NCBI RefSeq assembly: GCF_004168585.1 | Contig: NZ_PGVH01000029.1 | Span: 139,095 to 203,094 of the forward strand | Direction: 5' to 3' | Source of the DNA: Shewanella sp. OPT22 | Lineage (GTDB): Bacteria; Pseudomonadota; Gammaproteobacteria; Enterobacterales; Shewanellaceae | DNA: 64,000 nt | Shown here: positions 18,552 to 29,039 of the stretch, piece by piece | Layout of the letters: every line of letters begins with the position of its first letter | Numbering within the stretch: position 1 is the first letter of the stretch | Notes under the pieces: model-generated | Databases searched by the model: none | The model's input: the letters and a program-made list of their open reading frames with translations, nothing else | Told to the model about the DNA's origin: nothing | Program-made: the position numbers and the translations under genes

Positions 18552-19175
18552 TTACTTATATTTAATAACTTTGGCAGGGCAACCCACAACGGTTAACCCG
18601 TTTGGTATGTTATCGATGACAACTGAACCAGCCCCCACCATAACCTCTGAACCAATGCTGGTTTGTTGAATAACAGAAGAACCTATACCAACCCAAGTCA
18701 ATTCACCGACGGTAACTTCACCAGCTAATGAAACTCCAGGGCTAATATGACAAAAGCGATCCAATTTACAATCATGATCAATACTAGAATTAGTATTTAC
18801 AATGCAACCGTCAGAAATAACTGAGTCAATATTAATACAAGCATTCCCAACAACTAAAATGCCCGATCCTAACTTTACTGTCTCATGGACTGAAGATGAA
18901 GGTGATATTAGGTTGGCAATTGGTAATTTAGCTAGCTCTAACTTTAGTTGAATTGCCAATCTAACAACATTATTACCAATGGCAACAAAAGCGGAGTCAA
19001 AATCATTCAAACTTCGTTGAAGACTCTCTGTATTGCCTATCACATGCCACTTACCGCAAGTTTTTATACTAGGGTAATGGTCATCAAAGAAATAAATTTC
19101 GTATCCAAGCTGTTCCGCAATACTTGCACAGACTTTGCCATGGCCGCCACCACCTACTATGGCTATTCTTTTCAT
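18552..19175 (-). CDS. pglD: Sugar O/N-acyltransferase, PglD-like
   Basis: A 207-residue protein with an N-terminal Rossmann-like PglB_N/PglD domain ([17 protein letters not shown]) and a C-terminal left-handed beta-helix of hexapeptide repeats. It ends [14 protein letters not shown], typical for sialic-acid O-acetyltransferase NeuD/PglD proteins. Expected to acetylate UDP-4-amino-4,6-dideoxy-GlcNAc, giving UDP-diNAcBac. Its start overlaps the pglC stop as ATGA. Confidence 0.88.
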   Translation of the reverse strand: MKRIAIVGGGGHGKVCASIAEQLGYEIYFFDDHYPSIKTCGKWHVIGNTESLQRSLNDFDSAFVAIGNNVVRLAIQLKLELAKLPIANLISPSSSVHETVKLGSGILVVGNACINIDSVISDGCIVNTNSSIDHDCKLDRFCHISPGVSLAGEVTVGELTWVGIGSSVIQQTSIGSEVMVGAGSVVIDNIPNGLTVVGCPAKVIKYK

Positions 19176-19792
19176 GATTTTTTTTGACTCAACTTTGCAT
19201 TTGAGGGACTACCTGAAAACTTACTCATGGTAACTTCACCATCAGCTGAAATACCGTCTTTTACGAATACTTTTTTTACAGTTAACAATAAAATCTTTAT
19301 ATCTAACCAGAAAGATTGATTTTCTACATACCAAACATCGTAGTCAAACTTCTGTTCCCAACTAATCGCATTCCGACCATTAACCTGCGCCCAACCAGTA
19401 ATACCTGGTCGTACATTATGTCGCTTAGATTGTTCGGCTGAATACAAAGGCAAATATTCAACCAGTAAAGGACGAGGACCAACAAGGCTCATATCGCCTT
19501 TTAATACATTAATTAAGCCAGGTAACTCATCTAAACTGGTTGCTCGAAGTTTTAACCCAAATGGAGTTAAGCGCTCGCTATCGGGTAGTAAATTTCCATT
19601 GCTATCAGCCGCATCACGCATGCTCCTAAATTTAAGCATATTAAAAATATTACCGTTAAGCCCTGGACGCGATTGAGTAAACAATATGGGACTACCGAGT
19701 TTATTACGAATGAGCAAAGCGGTCAGTAGCATGACTGGTGATAATATAACTAAAGCACAAAGGGCTGCTGTAAAATCAAAAAGTCGTTTCAT
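19172..19792 (-). CDS. pglC: Initiating phospho-sugar transferase, PglC-like
   Basis: A 206-residue small monotopic phosphoglycosyltransferase. An N-terminal re-entrant hydrophobic segment precedes KFRSM, the catalytic Asp-Glu in [17 protein letters not shown] and [12 protein letters not shown]. It transfers the first sugar phosphate, here probably diNAcBac-1-P, to undecaprenyl phosphate at the inner membrane, starting repeat-unit assembly. ATGA overlaps on both sides couple it to the GT upstream and pglD downstream. Confidence 0.92.
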   Translation of the reverse strand: MKRLFDFTAALCALVILSPVMLLTALLIRNKLGSPILFTQSRPGLNGNIFNMLKFRSMRDAADSNGNLLPDSERLTPFGLKLRATSLDELPGLINVLKGDMSLVGPRPLLVEYLPLYSAEQSKRHNVRPGITGWAQVNGRNAISWEQKFDYDVWYVENQSFWLDIKILLLTVKKVFVKDGISADGEVTMSKFSGSPSNAKLSQKKS

Positions 19793-21006
19793 TGTTTAGC
19801 TCCAACAACCCAAGCTACCCACTTGTCTGCTAAGTTTTGACGATTAAATGAATCAACAGCAAGTTTGCGACCTTTTTCACCCATCAAAACCAATTCAACA
19901 CGATCTTCTGCTGCTTTTATCAATGCATCAGCAAAAGCTTCCGCATTATCAGGTTCAATAGCAAAACCACACTGCTTATCTTCAATCATCCCAGCTAACC
20001 AGCCGGGGTAATTATTGATTACAGGTAGTCCAGCTGAAATATAATCAAAAAACTTATTCGGTGAAGTGCCATAGTAGAACGCTGGAATATTAGCTAATAA
20101 CTGCATACCGACATCTGCACTACTCATTAATCCAGCTAATTTAGCCTTATTTACCGGGTCATGAAAAATAACATTCTCAATTTTTTCATCTATTGCACGT
20201 CGTATGAGTTCAGGCTTTAACTTACCCTGTCCTACAAGAACCAACTTAATATCGTTACGTTGTCTGATTTGTAATACCTTCGCCGCATTCAAAGCTGCGT
20301 CCAAACCATTAGCCATGCCATGAGTACCAGTAAAAATGGCCATTAAATCAGTTGAAAAAACCCCTTCAGGTCGCCACGCTTCTGTATTACTTGAAAAAAT
20401 ATCAAGATCACAACCATTCGGAACCATAACGATTTTTTCAGGTGAAACACCTCTTTTCTTAATCCCTTCAACTATACCTGGCGATAAGCCAATACAGCGA
20501 TGAGCTGAGCGATAAGAAGCCCATTCTAACACTGACATTAAGCCAAGAATTATTGGATTTTTAATCACGCCCATCTGCTTTGGTAATTCAGGCCATAAAT
20601 CACGTACTTCAAAAACAAATGGTTTTCCTCGTAGCCAACGAGCAAAAATACCGGGAATACCAGCTGTTAATGGTGTAGTTGTAGCAAAGGCAACATCATA
20701 TTTTTCAGTTAGTGCGAGTCCAACACTTTTAAATGCAAACTTAGCGAAAGTAAAGCTACGCTTTACTAGACCATCTGCATTTGCATAAGACAAATCAAAT
20801 TCAATAATACGTATGCCATCTACAATGCCCTCACGACGACCTTTAATGAATTCACTTTCAATTCCTGTTTGGCCTCCCCCATAACTACCACAAACCATAG
20901 TGACAGAATGACCATGATGTATTAAACATTTAGCCATCTCATAAGAACGAATTCCTGTTGAGCCGCTAGGTGTTGAGAAATGTTGATGAAAATAAAGTAT
21001 ATTCAT
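19789..21006 (-). CDS. Glycosyltransferase family 4 (WbuB-like)
   Basis: A 405-residue GT-B enzyme. The N-terminal domain begins [20 protein letters not shown] and includes [11 protein letters not shown], found in WbuB-type amino-sugar transferases. The C-terminal donor-binding part includes [13 protein letters not shown] and [16 protein letters not shown]. As the gene beside pglC it may add the second sugar onto lipid-linked diNAcBac. Donor and linkage are not deducible. Confidence 0.85.
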   Translation of the reverse strand: MNILYFHQHFSTPSGSTGIRSYEMAKCLIHHGHSVTMVCGSYGGGQTGIESEFIKGRREGIVDGIRIIEFDLSYANADGLVKRSFTFAKFAFKSVGLALTEKYDVAFATTTPLTAGIPGIFARWLRGKPFVFEVRDLWPELPKQMGVIKNPIILGLMSVLEWASYRSAHRCIGLSPGIVEGIKKRGVSPEKIVMVPNGCDLDIFSSNTEAWRPEGVFSTDLMAIFTGTHGMANGLDAALNAAKVLQIRQRNDIKLVLVGQGKLKPELIRRAIDEKIENVIFHDPVNKAKLAGLMSSADVGMQLLANIPAFYYGTSPNKFFDYISAGLPVINNYPGWLAGMIEDKQCGFAIEPDNAEAFADALIKAAEDRVELVLMGEKGRKLAVDSFNRQNLADKWVAWVVGAKQ

Positions 21007-22832
21007 TTTTGATATGTATATTCCATAATTATTCTGCCAGCTGAATGTACTTCAATCTCAAGTACTGGGATATCAGCTTCATGAAAATAATAACGCGATT
21101 CTTTACCTTGAACTAAAGCGATGCGTTTAACTAGAGTCTCTGGTTTAATAGTAATGGCATGATTACCATCCGTAACAGTCTGCCCCTCAAAATACCAATT
21201 GCTAGGCTTTAATCGCCAGCGTAATACAGCCTTCTTAGTAAAATTCGAAATATTATCGATCACGGTCAGTTTTGAGTCAGTTATTGACACTTCCCGCAAG
21301 TGAAAAGCAGCTTTAGAATCAGAATATCCAGCTTTAATCTTGCGTGAATTAAGATCGCAATTCACTTGCTTGGCCTTTAACCAACCTCCAAGCAGAAAAC
21401 GACTTAAGCGAGGCATTTGATCACGATCATCGAATTGAACAGTATTATGACTTTTAACGCCCCCATAATAATTAATAAACCGCTCTCCCGCGTTGTAACT
21501 GAATGTACCGCCATCGCGAAGAAGATTTTCTCCTTGAAACCAAAAGTCAATATGCAAAGCATCACATTGACTGGGTCTAAAACGAAACTTTGGGTAAGTC
21601 ATCAAAACAAAGGCCGCATTGGAAGCTGCACGCAAACCAAAATAGCCAGCATCTTCGAAATGGAAACTCTCTTGAATGTCAAGACTTGTTAATGGCCTAG
21701 TTAAACCGAGCCATTTCATAGAAAAGTCGTAGTCTCCTTCAGCTTCCCATGCTACCGCATGATGGAAAAGTACAGCAGCCAATTGAACGGACGGACGAAA
21801 GTCACGGTAGTCAGTATTGGTTAAAGGCAGCAAACGTGCACCATCATTAGCACCTAGGTTTGGAACATCACCATTAATACTTTGAGTAAATTGGTAAAGC
21901 CAATTAGTTGCTGCCTTCATTCGCAAATAAAACGCATCGGAAAAAGGCGCTAAGCCTAAGTCTACACGCCAAATTTCAACCATTGAATAACTATCTAACA
22001 TAACTCTATGATAATTAGTTGAATATTGACTAAAACTCCCATCTTTCCCGATTAAACGTTTAGCACGATTCTCTAACCACTTTCGGCCAAGGGTCATCCA
22101 TTTCTTGCCTTCTGAATCATTATGAGTATCTAGCCAACTGCCACCAATAAACAATGCAGCAGCTTCAGACGTACCGTGATTATTGTCCTGCGCTATGGCA
22201 TAAGAGATAGTAGGAGCTATGCGCTTAAGATGACTCTTAACAAATGATAATAACGCCGGTTCCGATGTTTTAATTTGGTTTAATAGTTTAGCGGCCATCG
22301 CAATATGCATAACACGAATTGAAGCCTCTTGACCACATTTCCAATTAGGACCCAAATAAGGGGGGTTTGCACCATTCCAATTATCTAAAGTACGATTTAA
22401 TTCTATTAATGCCGTATGATCACCAAGTAAATATGATTGACAATATTGAAATAGCCAATCAAATCTTGACGCCTCCCAAATCCCCTTAATATCCCCAAGC
22501 TCAGCGTTAAAGTCTTCGATTTCATACCACGGTTTATCATCATTTAGACTGCGTTTATTTGTTAAACAGCTTTTAGACCAATCAATAGTTGAAAATTCTG
22601 TTTCTGGCAGTAAACCAAAAGGCTTAACCTTAACTGCGGTAGTACAATTAACTAAATCTCGAGGGAGTTGTGGCGGTTTTTTTAAATGAAAAAAAGGCCC
22701 ACTTATAGTTGAACCAACTAGGCGTTTAACCGGGTTTAATCCCGATTTAACACCCAATCTATACAAAAATACCCGCCCTAGGTTGGTAACACCAAGTGCT
22801 AGGGCTGTTTCAACTTTAATTCTAAAGGTCAT
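21003..22832 (-). CDS. Heparinase II/III-family protein
   Basis: A 609-residue protein with an alpha-toroid N-terminal half (about 100-400) and a beta-sandwich heparinase II/III-like C-terminal domain (DALHIDFWFQGENLLRDGG, then YGGVKSHNTVQFD). No signal peptide is visible. Homologues occur in O-antigen/capsule clusters next to a two-domain oxidoreductase and a WbuB-type GT, exactly as here. Known relatives are polysaccharide lyases acting on uronic-acid polymers. A role in modifying or turning over the polysaccharide is inferred. ATGA overlaps with both neighbours. Confidence 0.8.
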   Translation of the reverse strand: MTFRIKVETALALGVTNLGRVFLYRLGVKSGLNPVKRLVGSTISGPFFHLKKPPQLPRDLVNCTTAVKVKPFGLLPETEFSTIDWSKSCLTNKRSLNDDKPWYEIEDFNAELGDIKGIWEASRFDWLFQYCQSYLLGDHTALIELNRTLDNWNGANPPYLGPNWKCGQEASIRVMHIAMAAKLLNQIKTSEPALLSFVKSHLKRIAPTISYAIAQDNNHGTSEAAALFIGGSWLDTHNDSEGKKWMTLGRKWLENRAKRLIGKDGSFSQYSTNYHRVMLDSYSMVEIWRVDLGLAPFSDAFYLRMKAATNWLYQFTQSINGDVPNLGANDGARLLPLTNTDYRDFRPSVQLAAVLFHHAVAWEAEGDYDFSMKWLGLTRPLTSLDIQESFHFEDAGYFGLRAASNAAFVLMTYPKFRFRPSQCDALHIDFWFQGENLLRDGGTFSYNAGERFINYYGGVKSHNTVQFDDRDQMPRLSRFLLGGWLKAKQVNCDLNSRKIKAGYSDSKAAFHLREVSITDSKLTVIDNISNFTKKAVLRWRLKPSNWYFEGQTVTDGNHAITIKPETLVKRIALVQGKESRYYFHEADIPVLEIEVHSAGRIIMEYTYQK

Positions 22833-24970
22833 TGCTGTAAACGCAGCTGCTCAGCAATATCAATCGTTACTTTAGCAACTTCAAATATTTCGCTCGCAGG
22901 AATAGGTGCCTGCGTCCCCTTCGATATTGAATCAATAAAAGCTGCTGAACAGGCATTTTGCCCTTTATCTTGCTTCCATAAGTTAAGTTTGTTGAAACCT
23001 TTCCAACTAAAACCTTTTAATTTAATAAAGTTATCTAATTGCAGTGTGCCACCTGCCGCAAAAACTTCGACTCTTTCTTTAGGAAAGTTTGCAGCACCGT
23101 TTGCTAAGTAATGAATAGTACCAAATGAACCATCAGCAAAACCGAGGATGATAGCCGCTTTATCTTCCGTGATATCAACTGAATTTGTATCACCCATTCT
23201 TCGAGCTTGTACAGACACAATTTCAGTGCCAGCAAGAAAACGCATCAAATCGATAAAGTGACAAGCCTCTCCAATAATACGACCACCACCAACTGCATAA
23301 TCTTGTGTCCAATGGTCTGACGGGATACTACCTGCATTCATAGTCATTATGAATGATTTAGGTTCCTTGATAGGCTCAAGTAAAGATTTCATTTTTTGAA
23401 CTTGAGGAGAGAAACGACGATTAAAACCAACCATTAATTTAGGTGCGTTGTCTTTCTTTATAGCGTCTTCATAAACAGATTTTAATGAATTTAACTCTTC
23501 ATGAGTAATGGCTAATGGTTTCTCTACAAAAACATTTTTACCAGCTTTAAGTGCTTGTTGGACGAAGTAAGCATGGCTATTATGACGAGTAACAATAGCA
23601 ATTGTATTAATACTCTCATTTTCTATCATAGATTGAGTATCAGTTGTTGCTTCTGAAAAGCCAGCTTTCTCACCGTGGATTACGCCGTTAATTCCCCCAG
23701 AAGTAGAAATGCTGTGTAATCTAGCGCCGGCTTCTTTAAAAGCAGGGATCAGCATGCGTGAAGCATAGTTACCTGCACCGATAAAACCAACGACTGGATC
23801 ATTAGCCTTGTATTTTAGTGGCTCTTGGAGCTTCAACGTTGTTTCATGTCGGCTAGACTCTTCTGAACTAAACTGCAATAAAATACCTAAAGCACTTTTA
23901 TCTGTAGTAAGCAATTCATAAGCTTTACTGGCATCTTCAAATTTGAAACGATGATCAATTAATGGTCTAACGTCAAGTTGACCACCTGCCATCATGTCTA
24001 ATATTGCTTCAAAGTTACGTTGTTCTGTCCATCGCACAAAAGCTAAAGGGTAATCATTACCTTGCTCTTCATAGCTTGGGTCATAACGCCCAGGTCCATA
24101 TGAACAGGATACCTGGAAGGTAAGTTCTTTTTCATAAAAATCAGCACGATTAAGTTCAAGGCCTATAACACCGACCAAGATAATGCGCCCACGTTTTCTA
24201 CTCATGCGAGCAGCTTGCGTCACAGGGTCATTTGATTTAGTTGAAGCGGTAATGATAACGCCATCAACTCCATGACCGCGACTAAAAGCTATACCAGCAG
24301 CTACAGGATCTTCACCAAGCCCAGGATTACAAGTTTCTGCGCCGAACTGTTTAGCTAAATCAAGTTTTGATTGTTCAAAGTCTATCGCAAGCACTCGACA
24401 GCCTTGAGCTCGAAGCATTTGCACTGTTAACAATCCAATTAAACCAACACCTGTAACAACAAAGCATTCACCCATAGTCGGATTTGCTAAACGGATTCCT
24501 TGTAAGCCAATACTACCAACCACAGTAAATGAAGCTTCTTCATCAGTAACATTGTCAGGTATTTTAGCGACCAAATTTTTCGCTACACGCACGACATCAG
24601 CATGAGGTCCATTAGATACAACCCTGTCACCGACTTTAAATGAATCAGCACCGTTACCAACGGAGTTAACAACGCCAACATTACAGTATCCCAATGGCAA
24701 TGGCTGCGCTAATTTAGATTTAACAGCATCTACTGTGGTCATTAAACCATCGGTCTTTACTTTCTCTAATACCATTTTTACTTTATCTGGTTGAGCTAAC
24801 GCTTTTTCGACTAAATTTGATTTACCAAAACCAACAAGCATGCGTTCTGTACCCGCAGAAATGAGTGTTGTGGCTGTATTAATGACTAAATGGTTTTTAG
24901 TAACCTGTGGTACAGGGGCTTCAACGATGGTATTTCCACCTTTAGCCATGTCTTGTAAAACTTGTTTCAT
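22829..24970 (-). CDS. Bi-domain oxidoreductase (MDR plus Gfo/Idh/MocA)
   Basis: A 713-residue fusion. Residues 1 to about 365 form a medium-chain Zn-dependent-alcohol-dehydrogenase-like domain (FVVTGVGLIGLLTVQMLRAQ). From about 385 a Gfo/Idh/MocA dehydrogenase follows (VGFIGAGNYASRMLIP, then VEKPLAI). Such fusions recur in surface-polysaccharide loci beside heparinase-like genes. They may oxidise or epimerise a sugar, but the substrate is unknown. TAATG overlap with the upstream glycosyltransferase and ATGA with the heparinase gene show tight coupling. Confidence 0.85.
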   Translation of the reverse strand: MKQVLQDMAKGGNTIVEAPVPQVTKNHLVINTATTLISAGTERMLVGFGKSNLVEKALAQPDKVKMVLEKVKTDGLMTTVDAVKSKLAQPLPLGYCNVGVVNSVGNGADSFKVGDRVVSNGPHADVVRVAKNLVAKIPDNVTDEEASFTVVGSIGLQGIRLANPTMGECFVVTGVGLIGLLTVQMLRAQGCRVLAIDFEQSKLDLAKQFGAETCNPGLGEDPVAAGIAFSRGHGVDGVIITASTKSNDPVTQAARMSRKRGRIILVGVIGLELNRADFYEKELTFQVSCSYGPGRYDPSYEEQGNDYPLAFVRWTEQRNFEAILDMMAGGQLDVRPLIDHRFKFEDASKAYELLTTDKSALGILLQFSSEESSRHETTLKLQEPLKYKANDPVVGFIGAGNYASRMLIPAFKEAGARLHSISTSGGINGVIHGEKAGFSEATTDTQSMIENESINTIAIVTRHNSHAYFVQQALKAGKNVFVEKPLAITHEELNSLKSVYEDAIKKDNAPKLMVGFNRRFSPQVQKMKSLLEPIKEPKSFIMTMNAGSIPSDHWTQDYAVGGGRIIGEACHFIDLMRFLAGTEIVSVQARRMGDTNSVDITEDKAAIILGFADGSFGTIHYLANGAANFPKERVEVFAAGGTLQLDNFIKLKGFSWKGFNKLNLWKQDKGQNACSAAFIDSISKGTQAPIPASEIFEVAKVTIDIAEQLRLQQ

Positions 24971-26067
24971 TAATTTATTCTCGACTTATAGATCAATTCT
25001 AATTTCGGGATTACAACATCACTATGTAACATGCCTTTGAAAAATTCATATGCATTTGATGTCATTTCATCTATTTCACGATCAAGCTCTAAATACTTTT
25101 CGAAGGAGCTAGTTATTTTATTTAAATCTTCAATGAAGTAAGCTCTATTATCTTTCAAAATATCATATAAAAAACCATGCTTAGTACACATAATAGGGAT
25201 TTTCAACATCATTGCTTCATTAACTGAATTATTGTGACCTTCCCCACTATGTTTGGTAGGCAAGCAAAACAAATCAGAACCTTCAAGAACCCTCAATACG
25301 GCTTTGTGTTCCAGTTTGCCATACCTTATCATTTTGAAATTGAATTTTTTACTTTTTAAGAAAGAAGAAAACTCTTCGCTTTCATGCCCTACTATATGAA
25401 GCTCCACTTTACGCTTATTGAAATCAAGATTATCAAGTCCATTCACCAGTTCAAAAACGCCTTTACCAAAATAGCAATAACCAATAAAACAAACCTTTAC
25501 CACATCTGAACGAGGTTTAACTATTGGTTCAGCGGGAATTTCGTTACTAGGAACAAAATTGGGCCAATATATGGCTTCCCGCCCGAATTCGTCCTTTAAA
25601 AAACCAATATATCTATGACCTTCAACGAGTATCTCTGAAGAGTTTTTAACTACATATCGAACAAGAAACTTATTCAAAAAATTGGTATTTTTATACCAAA
25701 TATCGAACTGTCCGGCTTTGATTTCATAAATATGAGAGATACTAAAAATCTTAGAAAGAAAGCAAACCATGAACTCACGTGGTATCGCCGTGCGATATTG
25801 AGCTAAAACATGAACTATTTTAGGCTTAAATTTCATGATGGACAATAAGAATGTATAAGTATCAAAAAGCAATCTGAAGACAAAATTGTTTTTAAATGGC
25901 TTATTAGCCGTTCGAACTGAATGAAAGCATGGGACTAACTTAAAATCATTAGAGGTAAAACTATTTAAATAAGTACTCATATTCCTCGTATAACCACCAG
26001 TACCTCCTCCATAACTTGCATTATTGAAACCTATTCGAGGACCAAACAACAAAACTATATTTTTCAT
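24970..26067 (-). CDS. Glycosyltransferase (GT4-like)
   Basis: A 365-residue GT-B-type protein. The N-terminus is FGPRIGFNNASYGGGTGGYTR, a glycine-rich acceptor-domain loop; the C-terminal half contains YCYFGKGVFELV and SDLFCLPTKHSGEGHNNSVN, consistent with a GT4 EX7E-type donor region. One of three elongating transferases in the locus. Donor sugar unknown. Confidence 0.78.
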   Translation of the reverse strand: MKNIVLLFGPRIGFNNASYGGGTGGYTRNMSTYLNSFTSNDFKLVPCFHSVRTANKPFKNNFVFRLLFDTYTFLLSIMKFKPKIVHVLAQYRTAIPREFMVCFLSKIFSISHIYEIKAGQFDIWYKNTNFLNKFLVRYVVKNSSEILVEGHRYIGFLKDEFGREAIYWPNFVPSNEIPAEPIVKPRSDVVKVCFIGYCYFGKGVFELVNGLDNLDFNKRKVELHIVGHESEEFSSFLKSKKFNFKMIRYGKLEHKAVLRVLEGSDLFCLPTKHSGEGHNNSVNEAMMLKIPIMCTKHGFLYDILKDNRAYFIEDLNKITSSFEKYLELDREIDEMTSNAYEFFKGMLHSDVVIPKLELIYKSRIN

Positions 26068-26123
26068 TAAACACCTAAAGATAAAACATTAACACCATTG
26101 TTTAAATTAAAATTGATTTTAAT

Positions 26124-26666
26124 TTAAACAATGGTGTTAATAACCCTTCCTGGGTTACCGGCAAATACACAATTTGAAGGTATTGATTTAGACACTACAG
26201 CATTAGCACCAACTATTACATTATCTCCAATCGTTACACCTTTCAATACAGTAACCTTATCACCAAGCCATACATTATTACCAATTTTAATATCACTAGA
26301 AACATAACCCTTAAACATCATCTCACCATTATTAACACTATATTTGTGGTCATGATCTAATACAGTAACAAATTTCGCAAAAACAACATTGTTACCTATG
26401 GTTATAGATGATTTTGATACTATTCTGGAATAGTCATTAATAAATACGTTATTACCAATTAAAATTTCCCCTTCAGATATTACTTCAACGAACCGCCCTG
26501 TGATAAACCTATTCCCGGTAGTAAAACCTCCGGAAATTGCAAAGGTATTTTTCCCTCCTATTATCCCCCAACAGTTAATATTCTTTAAAGGATAAATAAA
26601 CTTAAGAAAAATAAGCCTACACATCCCAAATAACTTGTCAAGCAGTCCCGCCCTAAAAACAATCAT
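26124..26666 (-). CDS. Hexapeptide-repeat acetyltransferase (WcaF/WbbJ-like)
   Basis: A 180-residue left-handed beta-helix acyltransferase. Isoleucine-patch hexapeptides run from about residue 60 to 170, including IGNNVWLGDKVTVLKGVTIG and the typical end VFAGNPGRVI. It probably O-acetylates a sugar of the repeat unit or a lipid-linked intermediate. It sits between wzy and a glycosyltransferase in the most AT-rich part of the locus. Confidence 0.82.
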   Translation of the reverse strand: MIVFRAGLLDKLFGMCRLIFLKFIYPLKNINCWGIIGGKNTFAISGGFTTGNRFITGRFVEVISEGEILIGNNVFINDYSRIVSKSSITIGNNVVFAKFVTVLDHDHKYSVNNGEMMFKGYVSSDIKIGNNVWLGDKVTVLKGVTIGDNVIVGANAVVSKSIPSNCVFAGNPGRVINTIV

Positions 26667-26709
26667 AGATACTCTTCTTTGTTAAAAATTAAACTTAGCC
26701 AAAAAACAA

Positions 26710-27948
26710 TTAACACTTAAACCTATAACTAAAACCAAGTGCAATTAAGCAGCAGCAAATCAAATAAATATTACTAACCATGTATGAAAGCTTATAATAA
26801 AAAACACCATGTAAGACTATCTGACAAAACATGGTAATAATAACTAACTTACCAAAATTGACACGTCTTTTATCACCTAGACAAGCTACAGGGGTAAAAA
26901 TAAAAAAGTACAAAAAACTGACAAAAAAGAGAACGAAGAATCCCATATTCTCATAGAAGTGACCAAGAAATGTTTTAAATACATTTTTACTAAATCCATA
27001 TTCACTTAAAAATCGATAATGTTGTGCTATAAAACTCTCCCTGTCTGGTGGAGTACCAAACAAATCAATAAAAGGAAACATAGCACCTACATCTAGATTA
27101 GGATTATTAACTACGACATAAAACCTATTAAACTCACCAAATTGTTGTGAAAAATAAAGCAAAAGTTTTTGGACAAGCCAATATAATCCATCATCACCAA
27201 ACCTTGAAATAGAAATTGTAAAAAAAACAATTGAAAATAGACTTAAGAGCGAAATCAAACTCCATCTTATTCTTTTCTTTATATAAGTAGGCAATATATT
27301 CCTATATAATAAAAAAGCAAAGACATAAGACATTGTCCATAACACAAAACCATCTCTTCCCATAACAGTCAAAACATTAACTATATAGGCTGTCGATGAA
27401 AATAGAAGAATACGGTTAAACCAAATCTTTTCTGGTTGATAAGTTATGGAGTGAAAATAAAACAATAAAACAATCGGAAAAAATTGACAACCTAATGTTA
27501 AAAACAAATAGATAAAATTGGCTTCTAAAACACTTTCTCTCCCTCTAAAATTCTTTAAATCACTAATATAAGAGAGCATATCTATAATGATAGGGACGAA
27601 ATGCAAATATGATAAAACACCAACAAGGATAAATACGCAGCAAATCAGATTAAAAAATTTGTAATTCAAACATTCAACACTACTAATGTTATGGGTTCTA
27701 GTGCATGCTATAGGGATGAAGTAAAACATCATTAACAATAAGAAGGTTGCTGTTGCACCTAAAGAGTAATATTCAGAAGCTGGTGTCAACGTTGGGTCAA
27801 GAAGTATTCCCCCTAGAACTGAAAAAAAATATATACTTATTACATAAAAAGCAACATTGACCTTTCTGTTTGAATTAATATAAACAATGAAAAGTATAAA
27901 AAAAATAAAGATCGCAGCAATTAAATGATAATTAACAATGATGTTCAT
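26710..27948 (-). CDS. wzy: O-antigen/capsule polymerase (Wzy candidate)
   Basis: A 412-residue, very hydrophobic protein with about ten or eleven membrane segments and a large polar loop around residues 255-340, the expected plan of a Wzy polymerase that joins repeat units at the periplasmic face. Wzy proteins share little sequence, so the call rests on topology, locus position and the absence of another candidate. The coding sequence is strikingly AT-rich, as is usual for serotype-specific genes. Start overlaps the upstream GT stop as ATGA. Confidence 0.75.
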   Translation of the reverse strand: MNIIVNYHLIAAIFIFFILFIVYINSNRKVNVAFYVISIYFFSVLGGILLDPTLTPASEYYSLGATATFLLLMMFYFIPIACTRTHNISSVECLNYKFFNLICCVFILVGVLSYLHFVPIIIDMLSYISDLKNFRGRESVLEANFIYLFLTLGCQFFPIVLLFYFHSITYQPEKIWFNRILLFSSTAYIVNVLTVMGRDGFVLWTMSYVFAFLLYRNILPTYIKKRIRWSLISLLSLFSIVFFTISISRFGDDGLYWLVQKLLLYFSQQFGEFNRFYVVVNNPNLDVGAMFPFIDLFGTPPDRESFIAQHYRFLSEYGFSKNVFKTFLGHFYENMGFFVLFFVSFLYFFIFTPVACLGDKRRVNFGKLVIITMFCQIVLHGVFYYKLSYMVSNIYLICCCLIALGFSYRFKC

Positions 27949-28976
27949 TTAGAACGAACCATTAGGTATAAAGGCAGAACGCATTTTTCAATTAATAAAT
28001 CACATATTATTCTTTGTATGAACTTTAATTTCCCCGAGTATTTACATACCACCTCCTTGTGGCTTTCAGAATATTTCAAGTTACGCTTCAGACACCACAA
28101 ATAAAGAAATAAATGATTCTTGAACATTACCTTTTCATATGCATTTTTCGGTAAATTTTTACTGGCAAAAAATAAAGAAGTAGATAAAACACTTAGTCTA
28201 TAATTGTATTGAGCATTTATATCTATAGGCCTTGAAGCTGATGAATCAAGAACTCGATATATAGAAGTATTTCTATTTTCAAAATATATTTCGCTGTTCA
28301 AATTTAACCATAACCAAAGCTGATAATCAGAATGAAGCCAATCCCTTTGTTTTTCTCCAACATATTCATAAAAACCACTCAACAGTTTCTTTCTGAACAT
28401 GGTTGTCAACGTAGGAATTCCATTCCTTGTATAAATCCTATTATCACACATATAATTACCAACATGACCAATATATTCTTTCCTACTATCATGATAAATG
28501 GATGCTTTACTATATACCAAACCAATACTTTCATTACTATCTAAAATTTCAACTTGGTTCGATACTTTCTGCTCACAAAACCAAAAATCATCTCCTTCAC
28601 AGATAGAAACATATTCACCCTTAGCCAAGGAGAATAATTCCATTAGAGGGAAATGTCTATCTAAGCTATATTTATTTTCTTCTTGTATAATAGATGAAAT
28701 AATACTTGGATACTTAGATTGATAATTCTTAATTATTTCAGAGGTTTTATCTGTAGAAGCATCGTCATGAATAATTATTTCAAACGGAAAAGTAGTCTTT
28801 TGCAGCAAAAAGCCACGAATAGTTTCTTCAATATAACTTTCGTGATTGAATGCCATACAAACAAAACTAACTTTAGGTTTATTGCTTTCTATAAACCAAT
28901 TAGAAATAATCTGCGATTCTGTAGGTAGTTCTGCAGCATAAAATTTATACAGCTCATGTTTAAGCATTTGTACCAC
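27945..28976 (-). CDS. Glycosyltransferase family 2
   Basis: A 343-residue GT-A enzyme. It begins the catalytic fold at VSFVCMAFNHESYIEETIRG and has IIIHDDASTDKT and the metal-binding EGDDFW. It adds a sugar to the lipid-linked repeat unit at the cytoplasmic face. ATGA overlap with wzy. Low GC like wzy. Confidence 0.88.
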   Translation of the reverse strand: MVQMLKHELYKFYAAELPTESQIISNWFIESNKPKVSFVCMAFNHESYIEETIRGFLLQKTTFPFEIIIHDDASTDKTSEIIKNYQSKYPSIISSIIQEENKYSLDRHFPLMELFSLAKGEYVSICEGDDFWFCEQKVSNQVEILDSNESIGLVYSKASIYHDSRKEYIGHVGNYMCDNRIYTRNGIPTLTTMFRKKLLSGFYEYVGEKQRDWLHSDYQLWLWLNLNSEIYFENRNTSIYRVLDSSASRPIDINAQYNYRLSVLSTSLFFASKNLPKNAYEKVMFKNHLFLYLWCLKRNLKYSESHKEVVCKYSGKLKFIQRIICDLLIEKCVLPLYLMVRSK

Positions 28977-29039
28977 TTTTGTTATTTAAAAAATATTGAA
29001 TACCATAAATCAGAGTCGTAATAGTTACATTTGTAAAAA

